64,000 nucleotides of DNA from Asparagopsis taxiformis (lineage: Eukaryota; Rhodophyta; Florideophyceae; Bonnemaisoniales; Bonnemaisoniaceae): positions 19,259 through 83,258 of the forward strand of contig JALQPE010002520.1 of NCBI GenBank assembly GCA_030407315.1, in the 5' to 3' direction. Below, in pieces: positions 8,723 to 18,883 of the stretch (the first letter of the stretch is position 1; each line of letters starts with the position of its first letter). The position numbers were made by a program, and so were the translations under genes. The notes below the pieces were generated by a model. That model was not told the origin of the DNA, searched no databases, and saw only the letters and a list, made by a program, of their open reading frames with translations.

Positions 8723-11280
8723 TCGGAGCAGGAGCCAAGGGAAAAGGAACACGAGCTGGGGACGTGATAACCGTTCTATTACCAATTGGAATGGAAGAGG
8801 GTGATATTGTTCCACACGTCGTATTGGTGAACAGGTATTTGAAAGAGCAGGTCGGAGAAGCATCCACCATGTTACTTTGCTTTTCACCGGGCGCGAGCTT
8901 TGCTGAAGCCAGAAACCCGCCCGATAGACTAGGAAGCCCCAACTATGAAGAAATTCGTGTTTCAGGGGTGTTCTCGGATGGTTTCGGAGACCACAGGTCG
9001 CAATGGCACCCAGCGTCTCCGCGAGAAGATGCACCATGTTGGGGAAAGCTGGAGGATGGTCGAAACTACTTTGTTTACCGATTTCTCCTTTACACGGATG
9101 ACTTTGAACCATTCACAAGCAGGAAGGGAAGTTTTGGTGGATGCTATATGTTACCTCTCAATCTACCGCCTCGGAAAAGGGGAAGCTACCAAGCGGTTCG
9201 AGTGATTGGTTTGCCACCTCCGGGAGTGTCCACAAATTGTGTATTGCGATATATCGTTCAAGATATAGTGCGAGGAAGCACAGAGGGTTTCCCAACGAAA
9301 AATGCAGAGGGAGAAGATGTTGTGGTATTTCTAGACCCAGTGGGGAGCATTGGAGACTATCCTGCAGTTTCACATACCCTGGATGTTCTTGGACACACAT
9401 CAAACTCTCCGTGCCACATCTGCAGTTTCCGCAAATATGACCTGAGTAGTACTGGTGGCACGAAGAATGCATACACTTCGGTAGTGAACGGGCAAACATC
9501 GACGCATGCCAGGAGCAAGTATCGGAATGCATCGACACGTAAGGATGCCACAGAAACCCAGCTTCGCACTCTCGGACTGGCTGCAGAAGAAGGGGAAGAT
9601 TTACCATTTCATGTCCTGAGCACTTCCTTGGAAGCAGTGCAGGAAGAAGTACCAAAGACGGAAAACGGAGTTTCAGTTGTCCCAGCAATTTTTGACCCGT
9701 ACCGTTCCGCAGTGATAGCACCTGACCATCTATTGTCTGGACTGGCACAAGATGTACTGAACGCTTGTATTTCAGCTGCCAGCCCACGAATTAGAGAGGT
9801 AGCTGAATTGCAAATTCTGGGCGCTCTGAAGAAGTTCAGGATGGGAAGGCAGAACCGTTTATTTGGAACCAACAATCTGCTTTCCATGAACATGAGTGAC
9901 ATATTCAGTGTGCTGCTGATAGCACCTATGGCATTCGAAAACGCAGCTCGAATGATGGATGGGAAAGGGGAAGGTCATCGTGAAAAATTTGATGGGGCCG
10001 TCAAACTAGTAGTGATGTTTCAGAAGCTGGTTTCGTGTATTAGTTTCATGCCCGTATGGTGGAAAGACGGTCCACATGAAGTAGAGACGGCTGACGGAGA
10101 AGGTGGCAGGAATGAATACATTCTGGGAAGAACCGTAGACTACGTGGAGACGTTGAATGAGTATTGTCGGAAAGTGAAGGGAGCAGGAGCACATTTGGAC
10201 AAGCCTAATGTTCATCGTCTTGTCGAGTTTTGTGTTCATACGCTTCCTGCCTACGGCTCTGTGAAGCACGTGCAGGAGCTTATATTCGAACGGATGCATC
10301 AGCCGCTGAAGAAAGGTGTGAGAATGTCCAATCACCAAAGCGAACAGCTTTCAGCGCTGGAATTAGTTCTTGCGGATGACTGGCAGACGAGAGTGGCCAT
10401 TGTTTTGCGCGAAATCGGCATGGAGCCACAACATTGGTCCTCGTCCGAATGCTCTCAAATGGTCAACGTTCTTTCACAGGAGCTAGGGAGAGAAATAGAT
10501 GTGGAAGACGAGGTAGTGAAAAACTGCTTCCAGGAACCGGTTCTCCAGCTTCTCTCCCAGCGTCGAGGAAAGATATTGTCGGCGGATGGTGAAATTGTGA
10601 CGTGGAGAGGGCATGGAGGTATATCTATTGACGAGGTCAAGGAGTACATGAATGGAAAATGTGATATGGCAGAGGGTGCTGTAGGTGTTTTCAAACGGTT
10701 CTTTACCGAAAGGTACGGAAGCGGAACAAGCGGGTGTGGAAAGTATGCCGAATGGGTGAGAAGAGTTTCTAGAAGCACTACGACAGAGTGGGGAAGGAAA
10801 ACAGTGCAGAGGTCTGGCTCTCTAGAATCAGGAGCTATCATCCATGCTGTTTGCCCTGAACAGAGGACATGTGAGGATGGTGCAACTTCACAAGCGATTC
10901 TGTACCCGGCGTCTCGTCTCACATCAGAGATAATGCGGGGAAGAATTAATTATGAACCGCGGTTTTTTATTGTTCTAGCGTTCTTTATCCTGAGGAACGA
11001 GAGTGCGAGAGATGAGCAAGGTACAGCTTATGGAGTTTGCCTGGGTTTGCAAAAAACTGATGAAGGAGTGTTCAAGGTCGAAGAGAGGCGACGAACAGTA
11101 ATTGTGGAGATGAGTGAGGGAGTCACTGAGGTGTTTGGTATGCACTATTGCAATGGGAGTGTATGCGAATATGATGAGAACATGAGGGAGGTAAGGCACG
11201 GACCCGGACTGCTGGAGGTGGAGAGATATATGCACTATGTAGGCGAGACGGATTTCCACCGAGGGCTGCATGATTTTTAG
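8680..11280 (+). CDS. Plavaka-type transposase, catalytic part (frame-broken)
   Basis: An 866-residue frame, clearly homologous to the second two-thirds of the protein at 49,126-53,112. Shared landmarks in order are: FLLYTDDFEPF followed by GGCYMLPLNLP; RVIGLPPPGVSTN; FLDPVGSIGDYPA with CHIC after it; DPYRSAVIAPDHLLSGLAQD; and a late block LDKPNVHRLVEF with the following ELIFERMHQPLKKG. The first Asp of YTDDF and the Asp of GDYPA sit where Plavaka/CACTA transposases carry catalytic acids; the third is probably in the DHLLSGL region (inferred). Expected activity is cut-and-paste transposition of the surrounding element in the nucleus. The intact relative shows that residues before GEQHALRAI are supplied by the upstream frame, so the listed ATG is not the true start. 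Confidence 0.7.
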   Translation: MGEQHALRAISQCVIGAGAKGKGTRAGDVITVLLPIGMEEGDIVPHVVLVNRYLKEQVGEASTMLLCFSPGASFAEARNPPDRLGSPNYEEIRVSGVFSDGFGDHRSQWHPASPREDAPCWGKLEDGRNYFVYRFLLYTDDFEPFTSRKGSFGGCYMLPLNLPPRKRGSYQAVRVIGLPPPGVSTNCVLRYIVQDIVRGSTEGFPTKNAEGEDVVVFLDPVGSIGDYPAVSHTLDVLGHTSNSPCHICSFRKYDLSSTGGTKNAYTSVVNGQTSTHARSKYRNASTRKDATETQLRTLGLAAEEGEDLPFHVLSTSLEAVQEEVPKTENGVSVVPAIFDPYRSAVIAPDHLLSGLAQDVLNACISAASPRIREVAELQILGALKKFRMGRQNRLFGTNNLLSMNMSDIFSVLLIAPMAFENAARMMDGKGEGHREKFDGAVKLVVMFQKLVSCISFMPVWWKDGPHEVETADGEGGRNEYILGRTVDYVETLNEYCRKVKGAGAHLDKPNVHRLVEFCVHTLPAYGSVKHVQELIFERMHQPLKKGVRMSNHQSEQLSALELVLADDWQTRVAIVLREIGMEPQHWSSSECSQMVNVLSQELGREIDVEDEVVKNCFQEPVLQLLSQRRGKILSADGEIVTWRGHGGISIDEVKEYMNGKCDMAEGAVGVFKRFFTERYGSGTSGCGKYAEWVRRVSRSTTTEWGRKTVQRSGSLESGAIIHAVCPEQRTCEDGATSQAILYPASRLTSEIMRGRINYEPRFFIVLAFFILRNESARDEQGTAYGVCLGLQKTDEGVFKVEERRRTVIVEMSEGVTEVFGMHYCNGSVCEYDENMREVRHGPGLLEVERYMHYVGETDFHRGLHDF

Positions 11281-11394
11281 GGAAGAATAAAATGAATAAC
11301 CAGATGCATCACATATGAATAGTACACTCTAGGACGTTGGTGGATTGGTGCGAAGTAGTGGGGAGAGGATCTGAGAGGATGGAGGGAGGTATGC

Positions 11395-11731
11395 TTACAG
11401 CAAAGTCATCGTTACGATGACTTTGCTGTAAGAAAACGTTTCCATTACAGTGGCCAAGAATTTTTTACCGGGTAAAAAAATCGTGGCAGCTGTAATGATT
11501 TGCTATAAGGAACCGTTTCCTTGCAGTGGCCGAAGAATTTTTTACCGGGTAAAAATCAGCAAGAATTTTTACCGGGTAAATTGTGGCCGCTGTAATGTTT
11601 TCTTTTCTTACAGCAAAGTCATCGTAACGATGACTTTGCTGTAAGAAAACGTTTCATTACAGCGGCCACAATTTTTTACCCGGTAAAGAAATCGTGGCTG
11701 CTGTAAGAAAACGTTTCATTACAGCAAATTC
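11395..11731. repeat. Palindrome cluster, family 1 (2 copies plus GGTAAAAA hairpins)
   Basis: Two 37-bp perfect palindromes (11,395-11,431 and 11,608-11,644) made of TTACAGCAAAGTCATCG, a 3-bp centre and its complement. Between and beside them are shorter palindromes of the form TTTTTACCGGGTAAAAA and single CATTACAG/CTGTAATG flanks. It sits between the transposase and the ParB-like gene. Confidence 0.9.
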
Positions 11732-12534
11732 ATCGATAGTTAAGGTTAAGTAACCAACTTTAGGATGTCCAGAGGACCTGCTCGTTGTAAGGAATATTGA
11801 TCAACTGACGAGGAGGAAGCATTTTGAATCGACTAGGGTAGGAAGGCAATGAGATTTGGTATGGAAGAAAACTGAATCGCAGTAGTGAATAGGTAGTTGA
11901 ACAATTCATATTGATGTTCATTGGTGTATGGTCCATTGGAGCACATTGAAAACCATTTATATGATCACCGTTTAAATAGTCTATGAATCCTTTGCAGCCG
12001 AGTACGCCAATAGGAAGAAATTCAAGCAGTGGCCTGCACGGGAACCGTTTATTTGTGAGTAGCAAAAGTTAGTGTAGAAATGAATTTTTCAGACTTGTAG
12101 GAGAGGTGGATCGTAGTAAATGTATAAACTCACGTAGAATCGATTGATAGGAATCAATGGTATGGAAGAAGAAGCGAGGTGGAGAGTGTGGATGAAATAG
12201 GTTGTTGGAATATGAATGATAATTGACGTGGTGAGGTAAACGGGTTCGATTTCATTATATGCGCTAGAGGTACATACTATTAGGTGTAGATTGATGGAAA
12301 GGGCTAAACGCTTTGTGGAGGTATCAGGATCAGGTAGAGTCAGAGGTGCTGAGCGGGTGCAGCGTAAGGTTCATCAGGACTGAAGGTAGGTAGGGAATGT
12401 CTTGTCCGGACAGTATATGAGAGGAAGCTGAGAGACGGGAAGCGCACTCGGAGGTACCACAATTGTGGATTTCATCGTCTACACAACATTTGAACAGAGA
12501 ACCGATTGAACGAACTGAGATTGCAGGGATTACA
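11732..12534. other. Intergenic, no supported gene
   Basis: AT-rich spacer between palindrome cluster and the ParB-like gene. No frame in it shows a recognisable domain. The ParB-like gene promoter should lie here. Confidence 0.5.
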
Positions 12535-13932
12535 ATGGGAGACAATAGTATCATGAATACTACAGCGGAGAAGAGCAATTCTCCTTCTGCTGAAGAGAAA
12601 AGCATCACTATTGCTCAGTACAGCTCTTCTAAAGTGCAAGTTGATCCTCGCAAAGTGAAATTTCCGACAGTGACCTCCCGTTTGGTGCGACCGGGTCGTG
12701 TAAACGAACTGGCCAGCATTTTCATGGATAGAGGTTTCTCTACCACTGGAACTATGATTACAGTCTGCAAAATGGAAGATAACGAAGGAGACGAGTTTTA
12801 CTGCATCGATGGATCTCATCGCATAGCTGCTCTGCAACTATGCCTGGAGAAGTACTCAGGAAAGAACAGGGATTCCTTGGAATTGGTTTGGGTACAACAG
12901 TTGATTGCGCCGAACGGGCGTCTAATTTTCGATGCGCTGGAGGTTCTGAAACTGTCTCTCGAAGCCAATATACAAACTCACGATGTCGCTTCTGTGAGCA
13001 TTGCCGACAATGTCTGTGCGGTCATAGAGTTTCTCAGGTTTTCCAACCAGATGGATCTTCCTGTTGTCCGGCTTATTCCTATTCTGAAAGAAGTGAGCTA
13101 TATTCTGCCGTCCGACAGGAACCGTTCGGAGAACTCGTATAGGCAGTACATCAACATTGCGAAGGGGTTCAATCGCACAGACAGCGTTGCTTTCGTGTAC
13201 TGGAGCTCTATCCCTAGCGTTTACAATGCTTTGGATAGGAACAGAGAAATCGAGGATGCAAGAACCGAGGGAAGAGATCCGGACTTTTCTCGAATTGACT
13301 CTGCCGATATGTACGGGTGCGTGCTCGATCTTGTCAATAACGCAATATTCCGCAATGGCACGGACGGACGCGGGACGCGCGATAAGGAGTGGTTCCAGTG
13401 GTTTGTGCTCGAGATGACAGCGTCGTGGACAAGGATGAGGAGGAAGAGAGGACTTGTCAGAAATATCGGAAGCGGAAGTCCGTTCACGATGCGCACTTGG
13501 CTACTGGCTCTGTTGGCCATCTATGATATGGCAGAGGTCGTCCGCAAGTGGTTGAACTCTGCAACGATGGAGGAATTCGTGCGAACGGATTTGGCAGCAG
13601 AAAACGCGAAGGAGGTCGGGGATAATGATCATCGCATTGGAGAACGCATTGTATTCGTCCTTGTCGACTTTCATGACGACGTGGTAGACAGAAGCAGTCT
13701 GAGAACCAAGAACGGGATGTTTACAAACAGTTTTTACGACAAACTGGAATATGCTACCGGGACAAAGGCAATGCAGGAGACGAAAGCGGAGGAGGAGAGG
13801 GAACGGAATCGCATGACCCCCGGAGAAATAGAAAAAGCACTTGTTGCTGGCGCCAAAAGAGAGAGGAAGAAGCACCTACTGCCGCAGAACAGGGAAATAC
13901 TTCAATGGAAACTCTTGGTCCTCTTCAAGTAG
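12535..13932 (+). CDS. ParB/DGQHR-like domain protein, N-terminal part of a ParB-dioxygenase gene
   Basis: Start chosen at the ATG giving MGDNSIMNTTAEK; an upstream in-frame ATG at 12,463 is less likely because the decayed copy near 38.4 kb matches from this point on. Residues about 40-110 hold a ParB/sulfiredoxin-like fold: KVQVDPRKV, a RPGRVNELASIF helix and the key motif CIDGSHRIAAL, equivalent to the GxxR/DGQHR core of ParB and DndB-type proteins. A helical region of about 300 residues follows (EMTASWTRMRRKRG.., VVRKWLNSA). This frame closes at 13,932. The intact relative at 44.3 kb continues directly into a linker and dioxygenase, so this is half a gene. From about 13,870 an acidic linker (EEAPTAAEQGNTSMETLG) reads in a third frame, implying two small indels. 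Expected role: DNA binding or cleavage (inferred). Confidence 0.68.
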   Translation: MGDNSIMNTTAEKSNSPSAEEKSITIAQYSSSKVQVDPRKVKFPTVTSRLVRPGRVNELASIFMDRGFSTTGTMITVCKMEDNEGDEFYCIDGSHRIAALQLCLEKYSGKNRDSLELVWVQQLIAPNGRLIFDALEVLKLSLEANIQTHDVASVSIADNVCAVIEFLRFSNQMDLPVVRLIPILKEVSYILPSDRNRSENSYRQYINIAKGFNRTDSVAFVYWSSIPSVYNALDRNREIEDARTEGRDPDFSRIDSADMYGCVLDLVNNAIFRNGTDGRGTRDKEWFQWFVLEMTASWTRMRRKRGLVRNIGSGSPFTMRTWLLALLAIYDMAEVVRKWLNSATMEEFVRTDLAAENAKEVGDNDHRIGERIVFVLVDFHDDVVDRSSLRTKNGMFTNSFYDKLEYATGTKAMQETKAEEERERNRMTPGEIEKALVAGAKRERKKHLLPQNREILQWKLLVLFK

Positions 13933-15640
13933 AAGAAGGAATATCTGCCGAAGCCCAAGTAGAGCAGGAAGATTCTGCTGTTGTGGAGAAGAACAGGAAA
14001 TTACTCCAAATGTGGTGGCTGAAGAAGTGATTCCTCCTGTCGCGACGAAAGCAATAGAAGAGGCACCTCTGAGCACCCCGAAAGAAGCAGAAGACCGTCC
14101 TGCCGCAGCAAAAGAGGATGTACAGGAACGTCCTGCCACGCGTCTTGCAGCAGCTGAGAAGAGGGAAGCAGAACGTCTTGCTGTTGTCCAAAAAGAACAG
14201 GAACGTCTTTCAGCTTCAAGGGCAGAGCGGGAAAGTCGTGCCAGGGATAATTCGCCGGGAAGGATTGTCAGAGAAGATGTTCCTCAGGGAAGGAAAGAAA
14301 GCGGCGATACGCAAAGTCTGGATATCAACTTGGACAATAGTGGTCGCATGGACATAGACACGACTGGACAACAAGCTGGAGATGCGCAGAACCGCTCTGT
14401 GATATTGAAACTTCGAATCAGGACACCAGAAACTAACAGCACTAGCCCGGCCGAAGTGGACAAGGAGAATACGGGAAGAAGCAGGAGCTCTGGTGGAAGC
14501 GGCGATGAAAACGAGTCCAGGCTGGATAAGAAGCGAAGAAGGGAAGAAACTAGCGCGAATTTTTCTGAGCCCAATACGCCGGATGACAACATTGAGAGTG
14601 GGCCTCCCCGGGAAAAGAAGAGTAGAGTCAATGCAAGGAAACAAACGACTGGAGAAGAAGCACCACTCTTCACTGACGAGCAAGAAAACTCCCTTCCAGA
14701 CCGCACATTCGCAGAGGAGATACCTGAGAAGCTGCCTTTATGCGTTCCTTCCAACTCGAGAATGAAGTATTATATCACAGAAGAAGACATTGATACAATC
14801 CGGACGGAGATAATGGAAGCAGCTGCAGGCTACTCTACTTTGGTATGTCCCCTCGGTTCTTGTGAAAGCCAACAATACTTCAGCTACCAGAGAAGAATGA
14901 TCGACGAGCTTGGTTACGTGGTGTTGCAAGACATTTTCTCTTCTACTACAGTGGGAGCAGCTACGCACGAGTTATTCACACAGATGGCCAGCACATTCCA
15001 AGGTACTACAAGTGGCTCAAGTGCAAGTCAGAAGAACCCGTGGAAACCACTTCGACCGAAAGACAGCACTGGTGTATTCAAGACGGACCGGAAAAGCATC
15101 TGCGATGACCTTGAGCAAGAAAGCGCGCGGCAGTACAGGAACAAGCTGATTCTGGAGCTAGGTAAGGCGATTTGTGCGGAGAACCTGAAGCTCGGGTTTG
15201 GAAGAGAAGAAGCGGTGGTGTTTCCAGAAACGGGTCTTCGTCTGATTTTGACCGCAGAAGGTAGTCAGGAGCAACTTATGCATACCGATGTTCCCGTCCG
15301 TGAGGGAACTGGAACTGGTCCTCTCAACTCGCCATCATATTTCATGATGGCTGCTGGTGCGGATGGGTTCATCATTCGTATCGCCAAGTTCAGCCATGTG
15401 TGCCTAAGTCATCCAGCGAAAGACAAGTACCGCGTGCCAGTGACGAACGTGCGCATCCCACCGTATTCCCTGCTTGTATGCCGAAGGGACGTGTATCACG
15501 GAGGAATGGGATTCGCGGAGGGTCGTTCTTCGGTGAGGTACCAGCATCCTATCCGGTCCCATCTATCACTGCGAACTTCCAGGGAGAAGTTGCTACAGCC
15601 TCCCTTCAATGTCAACTACTGGGAGCGTTTAGATATCTGA
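13841..15640 (+). CDS. 2OG-Fe(II) dioxygenase-like part of the ParB-dioxygenase gene
   Basis: A 599-residue frame; only the part after about 13,985 (EEQEITPNVVAEEV onward) is likely real, since before that the acidic linker reads in another frame. Residues to about 290 are charged linker with a KKRRREE and a REKKSR stretch that could be nuclear signals. The C-terminal domain begins near ELGYVVLQDIF and has the double-stranded beta-helix signature: HTD (from 15,291) as the HxD iron pair, VRIPPYSLLVCRRDVYHGG with the distal His near 15,497, and a following HPIRSH whose Arg could bind 2-oxoglutarate. The layout recalls PhyH-like and TET/JBP-like enzymes; I cannot tell which from sequence alone. 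Substrate unknown; a DNA base is attractive because of the ParB-like partner domain. It is followed by family 1 palindromes at 15.9 kb. Confidence 0.65.
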   Translation: MLLAPKERGRSTYCRRTGKYFNGNSWSSSSRRRNICRSPSRAGRFCCCGEEQEITPNVVAEEVIPPVATKAIEEAPLSTPKEAEDRPAAAKEDVQERPATRLAAAEKREAERLAVVQKEQERLSASRAERESRARDNSPGRIVREDVPQGRKESGDTQSLDINLDNSGRMDIDTTGQQAGDAQNRSVILKLRIRTPETNSTSPAEVDKENTGRSRSSGGSGDENESRLDKKRRREETSANFSEPNTPDDNIESGPPREKKSRVNARKQTTGEEAPLFTDEQENSLPDRTFAEEIPEKLPLCVPSNSRMKYYITEEDIDTIRTEIMEAAAGYSTLVCPLGSCESQQYFSYQRRMIDELGYVVLQDIFSSTTVGAATHELFTQMASTFQGTTSGSSASQKNPWKPLRPKDSTGVFKTDRKSICDDLEQESARQYRNKLILELGKAICAENLKLGFGREEAVVFPETGLRLILTAEGSQEQLMHTDVPVREGTGTGPLNSPSYFMMAAGADGFIIRIAKFSHVCLSHPAKDKYRVPVTNVRIPPYSLLVCRRDVYHGGMGFAEGRSSVRYQHPIRSHLSLRTSREKLLQPPFNVNYWERLDI

Positions 15641-15891
15641 TGAAATTAGTTCTTAATAGCATTCTATGGCAGGCATCAAGGCCGCCTTCAAGTAAACGAT
15701 GAAACTTAGGCTAGTACATGACGTCTGCGTATGTAGACGGGTCAGGAGATATACAATACTCAATTTGATATGAGAAGGGGAGGAAACTATGGCGGGCACT
15801 ACTAGAATAGAACAAGTTAATATCGCAGTCGTCTTTGGTTGCAACATTGAGGTGAGGAAGGCTTACAGATGATGCAGTTCCGCTGGGGTGC

Positions 15892-16145
15892 TGACAGCAA
15901 AGTCATCGTTGCGATGACTTTGCTGTAATGATTTGATTTCTTACAGCAAAGTCATCGTAACGATGACTTTACTGTAAGAAATCAAATCATTACAGCGGCC
16001 ACAATTTTTTACCGGGTAAAAAATTCTTGCTGATTTTTTACCCGGTAAAATTTTCTCACCACTGTAATCAAACCTTTCCTTACAGCAAAGTCATCGTAAC
16101 GATGACTTTGCTGTAAGCATCCCGGGTAAACGGCTTCGGCTGTAA
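15892..16145. repeat. Palindrome cluster, family 1 (3 copies)
   Basis: Palindromes at 15,892-15,928, 15,941-15,977 and 16,080-16,116, with TTTTTTACCGGGTAAAAAA-type hairpins between. On the right it passes into CTGTAAGCGG plus a GGGAAGGGTGAG segment, one of two recurrent flanks seen around all the clusters. Confidence 0.88.
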
Positions 16146-16689
16146 GCGGTTGGGAGTTTCGTCCGTCTCCCACCCTGGGAAGGGTGAGAAGGGAAGTGTG
16201 GAGCCGGGAACATCGTACAACGATGGATTGGACGGCTGTTGACGGCTCTGGGGAGCACTCTGCGTCGTGCAAGCCTGGTTTGCGCTGGCTGCACTACCTG
16301 GTATTGAACGGTTCTGTGCGCAAAGTTTACTCATGAAGGAGGTAGGGTGTTGTGTACCACACCAACCATAGTTACTAACATTTGCAGTGTACTCTAGTGA
16401 TGTAATTATTATTCTAGTTTCTAAGTATACAATGATATTAAGTAAGTCAGATGTGCACAGAGCATGGTCTAAGCCTAGCACGGTAGAGAAAGATGGAAGA
16501 AAGATTGAAGGGTAGGCATGCAGAAGTATGAAGGCAGCAGTATGTGTAGACTATGAGAGTGGTAATAAAATATTTCATGCACCAAAGGGGCGGGCAGAGT
16601 GACAGTAGAGAGGTGGTGTGTAGGTGGAAGGTAGGTGGAGATAATGAAGGAGGACAACAGAAATAAGAGCGAGGGTTGAGACCAACGGC

Positions 16690-16896
16690 TTACAGATGGA
16701 GCAGTTTACCAGGGATGCTTACAGCAAAGTCATCGTTACGATGACTTTGCTGTAAGGAAACGTTTCATTACAGTGGCCATGATTTCTTTACCCGGTAAAA
16801 GAATTCCTGGCCTCTGTAATGAAACCTTTCCTTACAGCAAAGTCATCGTAACGATGGGTTTGCTGTAAGGATCCTTGGGAAACTGCCTGAGCTGTA
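16690..16896. repeat. Nested foldback unit with family 1 palindromes (2 copies)
   Basis: Outer arms TTACAGATGGAGCAGTTTAC and the inexact complement ending AGCTGTAA enclose palindromes at 16,719-16,755 and 16,832-16,868, with a TTTACCCGGTAAA hairpin at the centre. The flank on the left is the mirror image of the one seen at 34.1 kb. Confidence 0.85.
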
Positions 16897-17102
16897 ATTG
16901 TCGTACAACGAAAAGTGATGTGGAAGGTTCGGATTGGTCAACCGCTGAATATCATTACCAGGGTGTATACTAATAGGAATATGTCAGTTCTCTGAGTTTC
17001 TCCTATCTTACTCAGCTTACGCAGCAAAACAGCTTGTCGTTCAGATCTTCTTCTCTCTTTCTCAATCTTTCACTCTTCTTTCCTCATTTCTTCACCAAAG
17101 CA

Positions 17103-17974
17103 ATGGCTCAACAATCCCCCAACGCTTTCGACCGCCAGGTGCGCTCTGCCAGCCGCCGTGACAACGATTCTCCCTCTCCTTCTCTCCTTCTCTGGCCCCC
17201 CCTGTCCCCATGGACGTTTGCGAAGCTGCTGCAGCGCTGACCCAGCTCAGCCCAGCACCTAAGCCCGTCCCCTCGCCCCCTACGGCTTCCGATCCCGCGG
17301 TTGTCCCGACAATCGACGCTGGCGTTCCCGCAACTCCGCTTCCGGCTCAATCTGCCGAAGCGGCGCCAGCCGTCGAGGGATCTGGTGCTCCTCTGCCTAG
17401 CTCGCCTGCTCCGGACATGATCATCGCGTCCGGCAGCGACTTGGCAGAGGATGCGGAGAAGGTCGATGATCACAACGCTCGTGACATCGTACCGAACAAG
17501 CCTCTCCGCAGCACCAGGCTGGCCTACCCTGGCACAGTGCCCATCCCGGTGGATGTGGACTACGACATAAGTCCGGAGAGCTGCCGAAACATTCCAGTCT
17601 TCATTTCCCCCCTGGATGTTTCTCCTCCGGCAGTCGTGTCCAGGGTGGTCAGGCCGCATCGCGTTGATGAGTTGAAGAAAACGTTTCTCACTAAGGGATT
17701 TTCCGTGATTGCTTCACGCGTGTCCGTCTGCGAGGTGATTGATTCCAATGCCAAAGTACGACTGCAATACGTCGATGGATCTCACCGAGTGACCGCGTTG
17801 AAGGCCATTCTCGAGTCGGCTGGACCTGCTCCTGCGAAGGACAGTCCAGAGTGGGAGGAGTTTGTCAAGTCTGACATCTACCGTCGCTTTGGAACCATTC
17901 CAGTCGACTTTCTCCTCCCACCGACTCGGCTTGGCCGGGATCACAGCATAAGCAATTTTTTGAAAAACCAGTAA
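17103..17974 (+). pseudogene. Truncated ParB/DGQHR-like gene (second copy)
   Basis: A pyrimidine-rich leader precedes an ATG at 17,103 (MAQQSPNAFDRQ). This start is out of frame with the main 17,210-17,974 frame by one indel in a CTCCTTCT run near 17,180, after which the frames would join as SLAPPVPMDVC. A Pro/Ala-rich linker leads to the ParB-like domain: SRVVRPHRVDELKKTF, then VDGSHRVTALKA, closely matching the copy at 12.5 kb. The frame is cut after LPPTRLGRDHS by unrelated sequence ending FLKNQ, so the helical part and dioxygenase are missing. It is a 5' fragment left by a rearrangement or insertion at about 17,950. Confidence 0.7.
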
Positions 17975-18800
17975 ATTTTATGGTCTGGACCATTAGAAAT
18001 TAGTGGAATGGCAAACCATCAAAAAAATCCCAGAAATTACCGGCGCCGTGCCATAGATAAGTAGTGGAAATACCGTAAAGAATGTAATGGAATGGAACTG
18101 CGCCGTGGGAGTGGGTGTAAGCACCGTGACAGGTGGAATTTTCCAGTACTGTACGGAAAAATAACATTGGAAAGGACAAAGACACGTCGCGTTGGTCATG
18201 ACAGTGACCAGAGGTGGCATATTCCATTATTTTTGGAAATTCTATGCTGGAATGATGGAACGGCGGAACCATATGTATGACAGTACCATGATGGACTGGA
18301 ACCATGATCTTTGATGGTCACTCCAGTCTGTGCAATGGATGGCAGCCGTAGCAGTGCAAGGACGGTAGAGAGATGGACTGGTACTGACTGTTCCCATGTG
18401 ATATCCACTTAGATGAAGTCACATTTTGGATGTCCATGAGGAATATGATATCATATGGAAGAGGAGAAATGCAAAGTGTATGGCTTTAACTATCCTATCT
18501 CGATATGGTCATTGTTTTATCATAGATAGGGTATGGTCGAAAGAATGGAACCATCTACATTGATTTTTAGCACAGATAATACGGCTTGGTTACTATTTTA
18601 GTCGCTAAAGTCTGTAATCAAGCCACTCCCCTATACACGGGATTGACCCGAATAGTGATTTTCGCCCTGGCTTTAAGCGTTAGTAGTAACATAAACGCAG
18701 TAGTAGTGTAGTTGACAACTTTTGTGGCAGTGGGGAACATTGTAGTGATTTCGTATCATACGGTAAAAATGCAAAATTGGACGTTACGGATATGGGTGAG
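17975..18800. other. Intergenic, repeat-like, no gene
   Basis: Begins at the breakpoint that truncates the ParB-like copy. The first 450 bases are dense in short mirrored words (TGGAATGG, CCATGATGG, GGTCATGACAGTGACC) like a decayed foldback element; the rest is AT-rich spacer upstream of the next gene. Confidence 0.4.
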
Positions 18801-18883
18801 TAGTATTGAAGAAGTCAACGAAGACTTTTCCTAAACAGAATTGCAAATTGTGGGCTCTAGTATCTTTATTTGGTGGAGGAACT

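Noticed and set aside
7472..11280. Programmed frameshifting between the two transposase halves
   Set aside because: The homologue at 49.1 kb is a single frame and no slippery heptamer is evident at 8,680-8,722, so a simple indel is more likely.
11395..11731. Palindrome clusters as CRISPR arrays
   Set aside because: Repeats are perfect palindromes with repetitive spacers in a eukaryotic transposon; no unique spacers and no cas genes.
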